The position numbers and the translations under genes were made by a program. Source: Kribbella sp. VKM Ac-2568 (GTDB lineage Bacteria > Actinomycetota > Actinomycetes > Propionibacteriales > Kribbellaceae). Taken from it: a stretch of DNA of 49,535 bases. Location of the stretch: contig NZ_SLVF01000026.1 in assembly GCF_004345365.1 (NCBI RefSeq), forward strand, positions 1 to 49,535. Reading direction: 5' to 3'. The notes beneath the pieces are model-generated. The model saw only the letters and a program-made list of their open reading frames with translations, was not told the origin of the DNA and searched no databases. Positions 33,322-42,054 of this stretch are shown piece after piece. Every line of letters begins with the position of its first letter. The stretch's first letter is position 1.

Positions 33322-35225
33322 CGCATGCTCCGCGCGACGTAGCGGCCGAGCGCCCAGATCGGGAAGACGAGCCGGTAGATCTCGTAGTTGATGTAGAAGG
33401 CGCCCGGAAAGCCGGTGCCGGTGTAGAGCTCCTCGTCCCAGCCGCCGTCCGCACGCTGGGTGCGGACGAGATACTCGACACCTCGGTCGACCGCGGCCGA
33501 ATCCTCGCCGGCGGCAAGCAGAGCGAGCAGCGCCCACGCGGTCTGTGAAGCGGTCGAGTCACCCCTGCCGATCCACGCGGGATCGTCGTATGAGCGCAGG
33601 TCCTCGCCCCAGCCACCGTCGTCGTTCTGGTGATTCTCCAGCCACCGCACGGCCGCCTGTACCGCCGGCGCGTCGGCAGGCATCCCCGTTGCGATCAGAG
33701 CCGGGACGACCGCGCCGGTGCCGTAGACGTGATTGGCACCCCAGCGACCGAACCACGACCCGTCGGCCTCCTGGGCGTCGAGCAGCCACCGGATGCCGCG
33801 CCGACACGGTTCCTCGTCCGTACGACCCTCGGCGGCGAGCATCTCGACCACATGGGCGGTGACGTCGGCCGACGGCGGATCGATGACGGCACCGAAGTCG
33901 CAGAAGGGCAACGCGTTCGCCAGCGTGTGGGTGTTGTCGGCGTCGAACGCACCCCACCCCCCATCGCGCGATTGCATCCCGGTCGTCCACCCCACCGCGC
34001 GATCGATCACCGCCCGGACCCGGGCGGGATCCGGATGATCCACCCGACGCAAGGCGAGCACGATCTCGGCCGTGTCGTCGGTGTCGGGATAGTTGTCGTT
34101 GGCAAACTCGAAGGCCCACCCGCCCGGCGACAGCTCAGGCCGGCGGACCCGCCAATCACCACCGGCCAGGATCTGTTCAGCCAACAACCAGTCGGTCGCC
34201 TTGACGACGGCCGGATCGTCCGCCGGAACACCCGCATCCAGCAGCGCCGCGAGAGCGAGCCCGGTGTCCCACACGGGCGACTGGCACGCCTCCAGCCACC
34301 GCACAGATCCGTCGGTCGAAGAGGCATTGACCGTGAAACCGTCGAGCCCATCGATTCCGGCGCGCATCGCAGGATGATCGAGCCGATACCCCATCTGGTG
34401 CAGCGCGATGAGCGAATACACCCACGGCGGCTGGATGCCGCCCCAGCCGCCATCGGCCTCCTGACGCGCCAGGATCCACTCGACGGCGCGGCGCATCGCC
34501 TTCTGCCGCATCCGTTTGAGCGGCCGGCGCCCGTAGCTGTGCAGCACGGAGTCGAGGCGCTGGAAGAACCCAGGGATGCTGTACGCCGGTTGTCGTCGCG
34601 CCGGCGGTGCCCCGGTCTTCAGCTCGGCGATGCCGAACTCCACCGGATGCACGGGCTCGAGTGCGCTGACGATGGTGAGCGGCACGATGGTCTGCCGGGC
34701 CCAGCAGCCCCAGTTGTAGATGTTGAGCGGCGCCCACGCCGGAAGATAGATGATCTCCGGCGGCAGCGCAGGACAGTCGTCCCAGCTCCACAGCCCGAAC
34801 AGCGCGAGCCAGACATGGGTGAACACCCGAGCCCGCTCGACCCCGCCCTCGCGCTTCGCGAACTCGGCAGCGTGGCGCATGTGCCGCGCCTCGGGCTGAT
34901 CCCCGGCGAGGCGCAGGGCGACCCACGCCTCGACAGTGGTCGACAGGTCGCCCGGCCCGCCGTGGAAGGTCGCCCACGAGCCGTCGACCCGTTGCTGGGA
35001 ACGGATCCAGCGGGCCGTGTCCTCGTTCGTCCGCGGCGTGGCGATGCCGAGGAACATCCTGAGCATCAGGTCCTCGGCGTCCATCGTCACGTTGGTGGCG
35101 AGCAGACCCTTCCACCACCCGTCCACATGCTGCCGCCCGCGCAGATGTTCCACGGCCGCATCAAGCGCGGTCCGTGTGCCGGCCGTCGTACCGATCGCTG
35201 GATCGACGCGCTCCCGAGCCGTCAT
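33318..35225 (-). CDS. shc: Squalene-hopene cyclase
   Basis: A 635-residue class II triterpene cyclase that folds squalene into hopene and hopanol. The catalytic acid motif DxDD appears as YPDTDDTAEIVL (near residue 385). Repeated QW motifs (QxxDGGWG, QEADGGWGGIQPPW, QSRDGGWGAFDADN, QEADGSWFGRWG, QNDDGGWGEDLRSY, QRADGGWDEELYTG) frame the two alpha-barrels. The substrate-channel segments PEIIYLPAWAPLNIYNWGCW and NDNYPDTDD are normal. It is a monotopic membrane enzyme. Both ends overlap neighbours by four bases (ATGA). Confidence 0.97.
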   Translation of the reverse strand: MTARERVDPAIGTTAGTRTALDAAVEHLRGRQHVDGWWKGLLATNVTMDAEDLMLRMFLGIATPRTNEDTARWIRSQQRVDGSWATFHGGPGDLSTTVEAWVALRLAGDQPEARHMRHAAEFAKREGGVERARVFTHVWLALFGLWSWDDCPALPPEIIYLPAWAPLNIYNWGCWARQTIVPLTIVSALEPVHPVEFGIAELKTGAPPARRQPAYSIPGFFQRLDSVLHSYGRRPLKRMRQKAMRRAVEWILARQEADGGWGGIQPPWVYSLIALHQMGYRLDHPAMRAGIDGLDGFTVNASSTDGSVRWLEACQSPVWDTGLALAALLDAGVPADDPAVVKATDWLLAEQILAGGDWRVRRPELSPGGWAFEFANDNYPDTDDTAEIVLALRRVDHPDPARVRAVIDRAVGWTTGMQSRDGGWGAFDADNTHTLANALPFCDFGAVIDPPSADVTAHVVEMLAAEGRTDEEPCRRGIRWLLDAQEADGSWFGRWGANHVYGTGAVVPALIATGMPADAPAVQAAVRWLENHQNDDGGWGEDLRSYDDPAWIGRGDSTASQTAWALLALLAAGEDSAAVDRGVEYLVRTQRADGGWDEELYTGTGFPGAFYINYEIYRLVFPIWALGRYVARSMR

Positions 35226-36235
35226 GACTGCCGCTCGATCACGAAGCGGGCGATCTCACCGAGCCGATTCCGGGCGACGTCGTCGAGCTCTGCTTGGTCG
35301 AGCGCCTGCTCGGCCAAGCCGATGCGGTCCCGCGCTTCCTCAGTCGCCCACTCCCGGCCACCGGCCCGCTCGATCAGCTGAGCGGCGTGCCGGAGCTCGT
35401 CGTCCGTCGGGGTGCCGTCGCGGCGCAGCCATGCGGCCAGCTCCCGCCCGGCGTCGCCACCGTGAGCGAGCGACCACGTGACGGGCAAGGTCTTCTTGTG
35501 CGCGACCAGATCGGAGAACACCGGCTTGCCTGTCACCTCGGGCGATCCCCAGATCCCGAGCAGGTCGTCGACGAGCTGGAAGGCCATCCCCAGCTCGGTA
35601 CCGAACCTGGCCAGGCACGACACGACGGACTGCGGCGCGCCGACCAGGATCGCGCCGATCGCCGCGCTGACCCCGAGGAGGGCGCCGGTCTTGCCGGCTG
35701 CCATGTCCAGGCACTCATCCAGCCCTACGTCGTTGCGTTGCTCGAAGGCGAGGTCGAGGACCTGCCCGCGAATCAGCTCTCGGGTGGCGATGGCCAGTGC
35801 CTGGCCGGCCGCTTGCCCGTACGGCGAATCCCCCTCCGTCAGGGCCTCGTGGGCGAGGGACAGGAGCGCGTCACCGGCCAGTACGGCGGTCGCGTCGCCC
35901 CAGACGGCCCACACGGTCCGGCGGTGGCGGCGCTCGGTGTCGCGATCCATCAGATCGTCGTGCAGCAAGGAGAAGTTGTGGACGAGCTCGACCGCGACCG
36001 CGCCCGGCAACGCCGGTTGAGGCCTGCCGATGACCGCTTCGGCAGCGAGCAGGGCGAGGGCGGGCCGCAGGGTCTTGCCCGGGTTCGCCGTGGTCGGCGT
36101 ACCGTGCTCGTCGGTCCAGCCGAGGTGGTACGAGACGACCAGCCGGGTGAACGGATCGAGGCGCGCGACGGCCAGGCGCAGGGCCGGTGCGACCAGGCCG
36201 CGACTGCGGTCGAGGGTTTCCGCGGTGATCGTCAT
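35222..36235 (-). CDS. Polyprenyl (farnesyl/geranylgeranyl) diphosphate synthase
   Basis: A 337-residue trans-prenyltransferase that condenses IPP with allylic diphosphates. The first Asp-rich motif is LLHDDLMDRDTERRHRRTVW (DDxxD with the following Arg pair). The second is FQLVDDLLGIWG, with G instead of the last Asp. The Lys/Thr and Gln helices (AGKTGALLGVS, AFQLVDD) are conserved, and GKTLRPALALLAAEA starts the barrel. In the operon it most likely makes farnesyl diphosphate for HpnD/HpnC. Chain length (C15 or C20) cannot be settled from sequence alone. It overlaps hpnE and shc by ATGA. Confidence 0.92.
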   Translation of the reverse strand: MTITAETLDRSRGLVAPALRLAVARLDPFTRLVVSYHLGWTDEHGTPTTANPGKTLRPALALLAAEAVIGRPQPALPGAVAVELVHNFSLLHDDLMDRDTERRHRRTVWAVWGDATAVLAGDALLSLAHEALTEGDSPYGQAAGQALAIATRELIRGQVLDLAFEQRNDVGLDECLDMAAGKTGALLGVSAAIGAILVGAPQSVVSCLARFGTELGMAFQLVDDLLGIWGSPEVTGKPVFSDLVAHKKTLPVTWSLAHGGDAGRELAAWLRRDGTPTDDELRHAAQLIERAGGREWATEEARDRIGLAEQALDQAELDDVARNRLGEIARFVIERQS

Positions 36236-37572
36236 ACCACTGCCTTCCGACGTTCAGCGGGGCGTCGTTGGACCAGCGCGGCCACCGCGGCCTCTCCGCT
36301 GCGGACGGCGCCCTCCATGGTCGCGGGCCAGCCGGTATCGGTCCACGCACCGGCCAAGTAGAGACCGGGCAGCGCCGTACGCGCTGATGCCCGCAGGCCG
36401 GCCGTCCCCGGCCGCTGCCGGAACGTGGCCTGCCGCTCCCGGGTGACGAAGAACTCCAGCAACCGCGCCTCGCCGGTGATCCGTAGCAGCCGCTCCAGGT
36501 GCGGCAGCAAGCGGTCACGCAGCTCCGGGACCGGTGTGTCGATGATGTCGTCCGCCGCCGACAGCGACACCGCGATGTACTGCCCCCGGCTGAGTCCGGC
36601 CTGGCGGGTGCGGTCGAACACCCACTGCAGCGGGCTGTCGACGGCCGCGAAGAACGGCTCGTCGAGCACGACCCGGTCGTAGATGACGTGCAGGTTGACG
36701 ATCGGCGTACTGCCCAGCTCCTCCGCCCACCCCGACTCCAGCTCGATCGCACCTGCCGGCGCGAGCGCTTCCGCGGCCGACGGCGGAACTGCCAGTACGA
36801 CGTCGTCGAAGGCGGCACCGTCCACGGTCCAGCCGTCACCGACCGGTACGACGTCACGGACCTTCGACCGGGTTCGCACGGTCACCCCCGCCGCGGCGAG
36901 CGCACGCAACCCCGCGTCGCCGTGCAATTCCTGCAGCGGCACGAGCGACCAGCCGATGTCGGCCGCCTCGGCGGACTCCAGCAGGCCTAGCTGGAAGACC
37001 GTCGCGGCCAGCGCCAGGGACGCTCGCTCGGCCCGAGCATTCAGCGTGGCGATGCCGATGAGGTCCCAGACGGTCTCGATGGCCCGCTGATCCTGGCCGT
37101 GCGCGGCGAGCCAGTCGCCGAAGGACCGGCGGTCGACCTCCGGATCGGTGCGGTCCACCCGACCGAGGGCCAACGCCGCACGCACCACGCGCGCCCGAGC
37201 CGCCGGGCTCAACCACCGGTAGCGCGCCAAGGTCGATCCCAGGTGAAGTGGTGCAGGCAGTCCCGTCCGGCGAAGTCGACCGCCTCGCCGATCAAGTTCA
37301 CTGCGAACCGGTACGTCGAGCCGGTCCTGCACGGTCACCCGGTCAGCGACACCCAGCCGCTCCAGAAGGCCCTGATACGCCGTGCAGCATCGCAGGAACA
37401 CGTGTTGGCCGTTGTCGATCCACAGCCCATCGCGCTGGAACGAGTGAGTGAGACCACCGAGCCGGGGGCGTGCTTCGAACAGCGTGACCGCAAAGCCTTC
37501 GTCGGCGCATCGCAGTGCCGCGGTCAGGCCCGCCAGGCCGCCTCCGACCACTCCGACGCGCCGGGCGGTCAT
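36232..37572 (-). CDS. hpnE: Squalene-associated FAD-dependent desaturase HpnE
   Basis: A 446-residue FAD-dependent amine-oxidase-fold enzyme. The Rossmann motif is RVGVVGGGLAGLTAALRCAD and is followed by LFEARPRLGGLTHSF. The C-terminal FAD contact GLYLAGAWTDTGWPATMEGA is complete. HpnE finishes the HpnCDE route by converting hydroxysqualene to squalene, acting at the membrane. ATG 37572 overlaps the hpnD stop. Length and domain order are normal. Confidence 0.94.
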   Translation of the reverse strand: MTARRVGVVGGGLAGLTAALRCADEGFAVTLFEARPRLGGLTHSFQRDGLWIDNGQHVFLRCCTAYQGLLERLGVADRVTVQDRLDVPVRSELDRRGGRLRRTGLPAPLHLGSTLARYRWLSPAARARVVRAALALGRVDRTDPEVDRRSFGDWLAAHGQDQRAIETVWDLIGIATLNARAERASLALAATVFQLGLLESAEAADIGWSLVPLQELHGDAGLRALAAAGVTVRTRSKVRDVVPVGDGWTVDGAAFDDVVLAVPPSAAEALAPAGAIELESGWAEELGSTPIVNLHVIYDRVVLDEPFFAAVDSPLQWVFDRTRQAGLSRGQYIAVSLSAADDIIDTPVPELRDRLLPHLERLLRITGEARLLEFFVTRERQATFRQRPGTAGLRASARTALPGLYLAGAWTDTGWPATMEGAVRSGEAAVAALVQRRPAERRKAVV

Positions 37573-38429
37573 CGCTGTCCTCCGGCCAGAGCGGTCACGG
37601 CGACGCGCGCCTTCTGGGCGACGCTGAGCGACAACCGCTGGTCGTAGACGAGAACCGGATCGGCAGCGATGCGACCCAGCAGATGGTGATAGATGCCGGC
37701 CATCGCCCGGCAGCACGCCGCGCTGCGCCGGTCGAGGTGTGGGACGAGCCGCAGGCCGAGCGAATACCAGTCGCCCGCGCGATCGGCGGCGTACCGGATG
37801 TAGGCCGCGAGTCGACCAGCGGGGTCCTCCAGCGTGCCGAGCTCGTCGACGCGCAGTTCCGTGCCGTACCGATCGAGCTCATCCTGCGGGAGGTAGACGC
37901 GGCCGTTGCCGAGGTCTTCGCGGATGTCGCGCAGGATGTTGGTCTGCTGCAGGGCGATCCCGAGCTGGTCGGCGTACAGGGAAGTCCTCGGATCGGTGGT
38001 GCTACTGCCGAAGATCGACAGGCACAGGCGGCCGACCGATCCGGCGACGTGACGGCAGTACACGACGAGCTCGTCGAAGTCGGCGATCCGGACCTCGCCC
38101 AGATCCAGCTGGACACCGTCGATGAGCTCCTCGAACGCGGTGAGCGGCACCGGGAACCGGCGTGCGGTGTCGTTCACCGCGGTGAGCACCGGGTCGCTGC
38201 TCTCGTCCAGCCTGCCGAGGTCCTTGCGCACCGCGGCGAGCGCGGTCTCCTTGTCCGCGGTCGTGTCGTCGCCGTCGCCGATGTCGTCGATCCGTCGCGC
38301 GAGCGCGTAGACCGCGCACAGCGCGGATCGTTTGGGTGGCGGCAGCAGGCGGATGCCGTAATAGAAGTTGCCGGCCTCCGTCCGGGTGATCTGCTCGCAA
38401 GTCGCGTACGCCTGCTCGATGGTGCTCAT
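37569..38429 (-). CDS. hpnD: Presqualene diphosphate synthase HpnD
   Basis: A 286-residue head-to-head prenyltransferase. Motifs are NFYYGIRLLPPPKRSALCAV, the first Asp-rich motif RRIDDIGDG, YCRHVAGSVGRL and the second NILRDIREDLGNGRVYLPQ. It couples two farnesyl diphosphates to presqualene diphosphate. ATG 38429 overlaps the hpnC stop. Upstream residues in the same frame are not family-like. Confidence 0.93.
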   Translation of the reverse strand: MSTIEQAYATCEQITRTEAGNFYYGIRLLPPPKRSALCAVYALARRIDDIGDGDDTTADKETALAAVRKDLGRLDESSDPVLTAVNDTARRFPVPLTAFEELIDGVQLDLGEVRIADFDELVVYCRHVAGSVGRLCLSIFGSSTTDPRTSLYADQLGIALQQTNILRDIREDLGNGRVYLPQDELDRYGTELRVDELGTLEDPAGRLAAYIRYAADRAGDWYSLGLRLVPHLDRRSAACCRAMAGIYHHLLGRIAADPVLVYDQRLSLSVAQKARVAVTALAGGQR

Positions 38430-39304
38430 CGCACCGACCGCCGGCCGGCCAGCAGGCCGAGGACCCGGATTGCCGTGGTGAGCCGCGACGGCCGCGCGGA
38501 CCGGCCGAGCACCTCGCCATCGGTCCGCCTCAGCGCCGACACGGTGGCCTGTCCCCCGGCGACGAAGCCGGCCACGCTGACCCTTCCCCATCCCTGCAGT
38601 TGCCGCACGATCGCCGTCCCTTCACCGAGCAGGCCGGCGGCCCGCTCGATCTCGAACCGCATCAACTCACGGAGGTTCGGACCCGCGTTCTCCTGATCCA
38701 GGTCGTGCTCACCGACGCCGTACCGCCGGAGGTCTTCCTGCGGTAGGTACACACGACCGGCCAGTCTGTCCTCACCGACGTCCTGCCAGTGCTCGAGCAG
38801 CTGCAACGCGGTGCACACCTGGCCGGATCGCGCGATGGTCTCCGGAGTCGCCTGCCCGAAGATCTCCAGCACCATCCGGCCGACCGGTTCCGCGGACAGG
38901 GCGCAGTACCGGCGGAGGTCGTCGAAGGTCTCGTACCGCGACACCACCTGGTCCTGGAGGTTCGCCTCGATCAGGTGCTCGAACGGCTCGGCCGACATCG
39001 CCCGGTCGTGCACCGTCCGGGCCAACGTCTGGAGTACGGCGTCGGACGGCTGATCGCCCGACCAGATCGTGCCGAGGTCCGTCGTCAGCGCGTGCAGCCG
39101 GGCAGTCCGGTCACCAGTGAACGCATCCCCGATCTCGTCGACCATCCGGGCGTAGGCGTAGATCGCGTGCAGGTGGCGGCGATGCTGGCGCGGCAGGAAC
39201 CGCAGCGCGACCGGGAAGTTCTCGGCGTTCTCGCGGATACGCCATACTCCCTCGTCGACGGACGAGGGTATCGGTCTCGGCGGCCCGTGACGCGAACTGG
39301 CCAT
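38426..39304 (-). CDS. hpnC: Squalene synthase-like HpnC (hydroxysqualene synthase)
   Basis: A 292-residue squalene/phytoene synthase family protein. Motifs are AENFPVALRFLPRQHRRHLH, the first Asp-rich region ARMVDEIGDAF (DExxD), YCALSAEPVGRMVLEIFG and ALQLLEHWQDVGEDRLAGRV with YLPQEDLRRYG. HpnC converts presqualene diphosphate to hydroxysqualene, using water. ATG 39304 follows CGAGGA and is the first start of the operon. The longer open frame to 39418 runs through the promoter region. The gene heads an eight-gene minus-strand operon and is divergent from a PucR-type regulator. Confidence 0.93.
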   Translation of the reverse strand: MASSRHGPPRPIPSSVDEGVWRIRENAENFPVALRFLPRQHRRHLHAIYAYARMVDEIGDAFTGDRTARLHALTTDLGTIWSGDQPSDAVLQTLARTVHDRAMSAEPFEHLIEANLQDQVVSRYETFDDLRRYCALSAEPVGRMVLEIFGQATPETIARSGQVCTALQLLEHWQDVGEDRLAGRVYLPQEDLRRYGVGEHDLDQENAGPNLRELMRFEIERAAGLLGEGTAIVRQLQGWGRVSVAGFVAGGQATVSALRRTDGEVLGRSARPSRLTTAIRVLGLLAGRRSVR

Positions 39305-39371
39305 GTCAGCAATCCTCGGTCCGTCCCAGCCGCCAGGTCTGCCACTACTGGGGTGATTCCTGGACCCGAAA

Positions 39372-39390
39372 ATTGTCACGACCGTACAAT
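39372..39390. promoter_or_regulatory. Inverted repeat and -10 in the hpnC/pucR divergent promoter region
   Basis: ATTGT (39372-39376) and ACAAT (39386-39390) form an inverted repeat with a 9-base spacer, midway between the two divergent starts. The right arm is part of TACAAT (39385-39390), a good -10 hexamer for the regulator gene. A regulator bound here could control both its own gene and the hopanoid operon. This is a positional inference. Confidence 0.4.
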
Positions 39391-39489
39391 CCAGAGCGCG
39401 GCGGGAAGTTGAGAGCACGACGGTCGGCAGGACGTCTCAGGGCGCGACAAGGGCGTGACAGGGCGATCTGAAGCACGACGAGGCAGGCG

Positions 39490-40674
39490 ATGGGCACGGA
39501 GGCGACGCAGAGCCGGGCGCGACTCGAGATCGCCCTCGACAGCCGACTGCCGGAGCTGCTGGCCGAGGTCCGGGACCTACTCGCCGACGGGATGCCCGAG
39601 TACGCCGCCTTCCTCGACCACAATCCGCACGGTATGCGGGAAGCCGCCGAGCTGTTCATCCACCGGCTCCTCGACATGGCCGAGCACGGCCGCTCGGTGT
39701 CCCGCGACGACCATCTCGAGGGCGCGCAGACGATCCAGCTCGTTTTCGAGCAGATCGGCCGCCGCCAGTGGCAGGCCGGCGAGGATCTGACCCGCCTGCT
39801 GACCGCTTACCAGCTCGGCGCACGCACCGCCTGGCGGCACGTGTCGGACACCGCGCTGGCACTCGAGGTCCGGCCGGACGTCCTGGCCGCACTCGCCGAG
39901 GCCGTCTTCGACTTCATCAACCAGCTCTCCTCGGCGTCCGCGCGCGGCTATGTCCTGGAACAGCGCGAGGACGCCTCGGCCCGGGAGCGGAGCCGCGAGG
40001 AGCTGGCCGAGCTACTGCTGTCGGATCGCTCGGGCATGAACGCGATCCGCGAGGCCGCCGCCCGCGCCAACTGGCCGCTCCCCGCGACCGGGGCCGTCGT
40101 ACTGGTCGATGCGACCACCGACGTCGCCCGGCGGGTGCTGTCCCACGTCGACGCGGGATCCCTGCCGGTGCGGCACGAGCAGCTGTCCGGCGCCATCGTC
40201 CCCGATCCCGGCCCGTCAAGTCGCCGGGACCAGCTCCGCCGCGCACTCCGGGGGACCAACGCGGTGGTCGGCCACACCGTGCCGCTGGAGCACCTGCCGC
40301 GGAGCGTCGCGATCGCGCAGATCGCCCTACGGCTCAAGCAGCAGGGCATTCTCGCCGACGACCCAGTCTTCGTCGATGAGCATCTCGACACGATCATCGT
40401 GCATCGCGACGAATGGCTGGTGGGTTTCCTGCGCGATCAGTTGCTCGCGCCGCTCGACGACCTCCCGGCCGGAGCCCGGGCACGGCTGATCGAGACACTC
40501 ACCGCATGGTTGCGACACATGGGCGACCGGACGGCGATCGCCGAGGAACTGCACATCCACCCACAGACCGTGCGCTACCGGGTCGCCCAGCTGCGCGAAC
40601 GGTTCGGCGATCAGCTGGACTCGCCACGGTCACGCGCGCGACTGTTCCTCGCGCTCGTCTGGCCGGTGCGGTGA
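39490..40674 (+). CDS. PucR-family transcriptional regulator
   Basis: A 394-residue regulator. Residues about 1-170 are helical (AEHGRSVSRDDHLEGAQTIQ, TRLLTAYQLGARTAWRHV), the middle is a GGDEF-related fold of unknown ligand specificity, and the C-terminal PucR helix-turn-helix is IAEELHIHPQTVRYRVAQLR with the tail ERFGDQLDSPRSRARLFLAL. ATG 39490 is the natural start. It is divergent from the hopanoid operon, 185 bases away, which makes it a candidate regulator of that operon. Its last 45 bases overlap the convergent acyltransferase gene. Confidence 0.88.
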   Translation: MGTEATQSRARLEIALDSRLPELLAEVRDLLADGMPEYAAFLDHNPHGMREAAELFIHRLLDMAEHGRSVSRDDHLEGAQTIQLVFEQIGRRQWQAGEDLTRLLTAYQLGARTAWRHVSDTALALEVRPDVLAALAEAVFDFINQLSSASARGYVLEQREDASARERSREELAELLLSDRSGMNAIREAAARANWPLPATGAVVLVDATTDVARRVLSHVDAGSLPVRHEQLSGAIVPDPGPSSRRDQLRRALRGTNAVVGHTVPLEHLPRSVAIAQIALRLKQQGILADDPVFVDEHLDTIIVHRDEWLVGFLRDQLLAPLDDLPAGARARLIETLTAWLRHMGDRTAIAEELHIHPQTVRYRVAQLRERFGDQLDSPRSRARLFLALVWPVR

Positions 40675-42027
40675 GACGTTCAGGACGTGCTCCATCCTTG
40701 CCGCGAGGACGCCGGCGTCGAAGACCACCGGATCGGAGGCGAGACCGATCCCGAGCGAGCCGGCCCAGCTCAGGGCGCCCACCGCGAGCGGCGACCCGGG
40801 CGCCAGCGGCAGGATCGGGTAGACGGACGCGATCGTGACTTCATCCATCGACAGTGACTGCGTCGGGCCGGGCATGTTCGACGCGATGGCGTGGAAGAAG
40901 CGACGCCCGTAGACGGTCCGCGCGAACCAACGTGCCACCGGCTCCGGCAACGCGCGTAGGCCGGTCGCCATCACGAATCGCGAGGCCACGGCCCGGCTCG
41001 GCGTCCGAAGGCGCGCGGTCCGCCGGCTGATCTCGGTGACCAGCTCATCGAACGGGCGGCCGTCCAGCGGTACGTCGACCATCACGGCCGCGGTCGCGTT
41101 CGTCTCCGCGGCCGCGTGGGAGTCGCGCACCATCAGCGGCACCGCGACCCGCATCCGGCCGCGGAGCCGGGTGGCGACGTCAGCATGGGTGACAGCGACC
41201 GCGTCGGCGACCAGACCGAGGACGACATCGGTCACCCGGACACCGCGGCTGGACGCAGCACGCCGCACGGCGGCGAGGTCGAGATCGGCGGTGGCGAAGT
41301 CCCGCCGCGCCGACAGGTTCTCCAGACGTCCACCCGCTCCGCCGTCGGTGGCCAACTGGGCCAGCCCCGCGATCGTTGCTCCAAGCAACTGCGCGCGACT
41401 TGGCGCTGAACCGCGGACGCCGGGCAGCTCGATTCGCGGACGGAACAGGTTCAGCGCCTGGATCACGGTGCCGATACCGTCCGCGACGGCGTGGTGCAGG
41501 AGCAGGATCATCGCGGACACCCCCGGCTCCACCTCGCGGACCATCACGATTCGCCACAGCGGACGATCCCGGGGCATCGGCGTCTCGGCCAGCTCGGCGA
41601 CGATCCGACGTACGCCGGCCAGGCCGTCCGCCGAGCGGCGTTCGCTGATGTGCCGCGGCCAGTCGATCTCGGCGACGTCGATCCACCGCTGCCGGCGCCA
41701 GCGCGACGGCGGAGCGAGCCGCTGGCGGAACCGGGGCAGTCCGGCGAGCTCGCCTTTCACCAGGTCGGTGACGCGGTCGACCGACAGCGCCTCGCCATCA
41801 CTCGGCTCGAACACGACCAGCCCACCGACATGCTGAGCCGCCGCGGCGGTCTCGACCTGCAGAAAGAAGACGTCGCTCGACGGCACGACCATGCCTGGGC
41901 GAGCGGCCCGATCCTGCCGGACCTTCGCCAGCCGGTTGGCGAGCAGGTAGACGCCGAACAGCAGACCGCGCACCAGCCGGCGCCAGCCCCTGATCCGTTG
42001 CGTTGATCCTTCGTCGTCGAGGGCCAC
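40630..42027 (-). CDS. Wax ester synthase/diacylglycerol acyltransferase (WS/DGAT)
   Basis: A 465-residue bifunctional acyltransferase that makes wax esters or triacylglycerol from acyl-CoA. The catalytic motif is LLHHAVADGIG (HHxxxDG, near residue 153). The conserved N-terminal VPSSDVFFLQVET and LPRFRQRL, and the C-terminal SNMPGPTQSLSMDEV with VGALSWAGSLGIGLASDP, are typical. GTG 42027 or an upstream TTG (42045) starts it, and no clear ribosome binding site is seen. It follows the SDR gene by 27 bases on the same strand. The 3' end overlaps the convergent pucR-like gene by 45 bases. Confidence 0.88.
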   Translation of the reverse strand: MALDDEGSTQRIRGWRRLVRGLLFGVYLLANRLAKVRQDRAARPGMVVPSSDVFFLQVETAAAAQHVGGLVVFEPSDGEALSVDRVTDLVKGELAGLPRFRQRLAPPSRWRRQRWIDVAEIDWPRHISERRSADGLAGVRRIVAELAETPMPRDRPLWRIVMVREVEPGVSAMILLLHHAVADGIGTVIQALNLFRPRIELPGVRGSAPSRAQLLGATIAGLAQLATDGGAGGRLENLSARRDFATADLDLAAVRRAASSRGVRVTDVVLGLVADAVAVTHADVATRLRGRMRVAVPLMVRDSHAAAETNATAAVMVDVPLDGRPFDELVTEISRRTARLRTPSRAVASRFVMATGLRALPEPVARWFARTVYGRRFFHAIASNMPGPTQSLSMDEVTIASVYPILPLAPGSPLAVGALSWAGSLGIGLASDPVVFDAGVLAARMEHVLNVSPHRPDEREEQSRA

Positions 42028-42054
42028 GCAATTTTCATAGCACAAACGGTCCGG

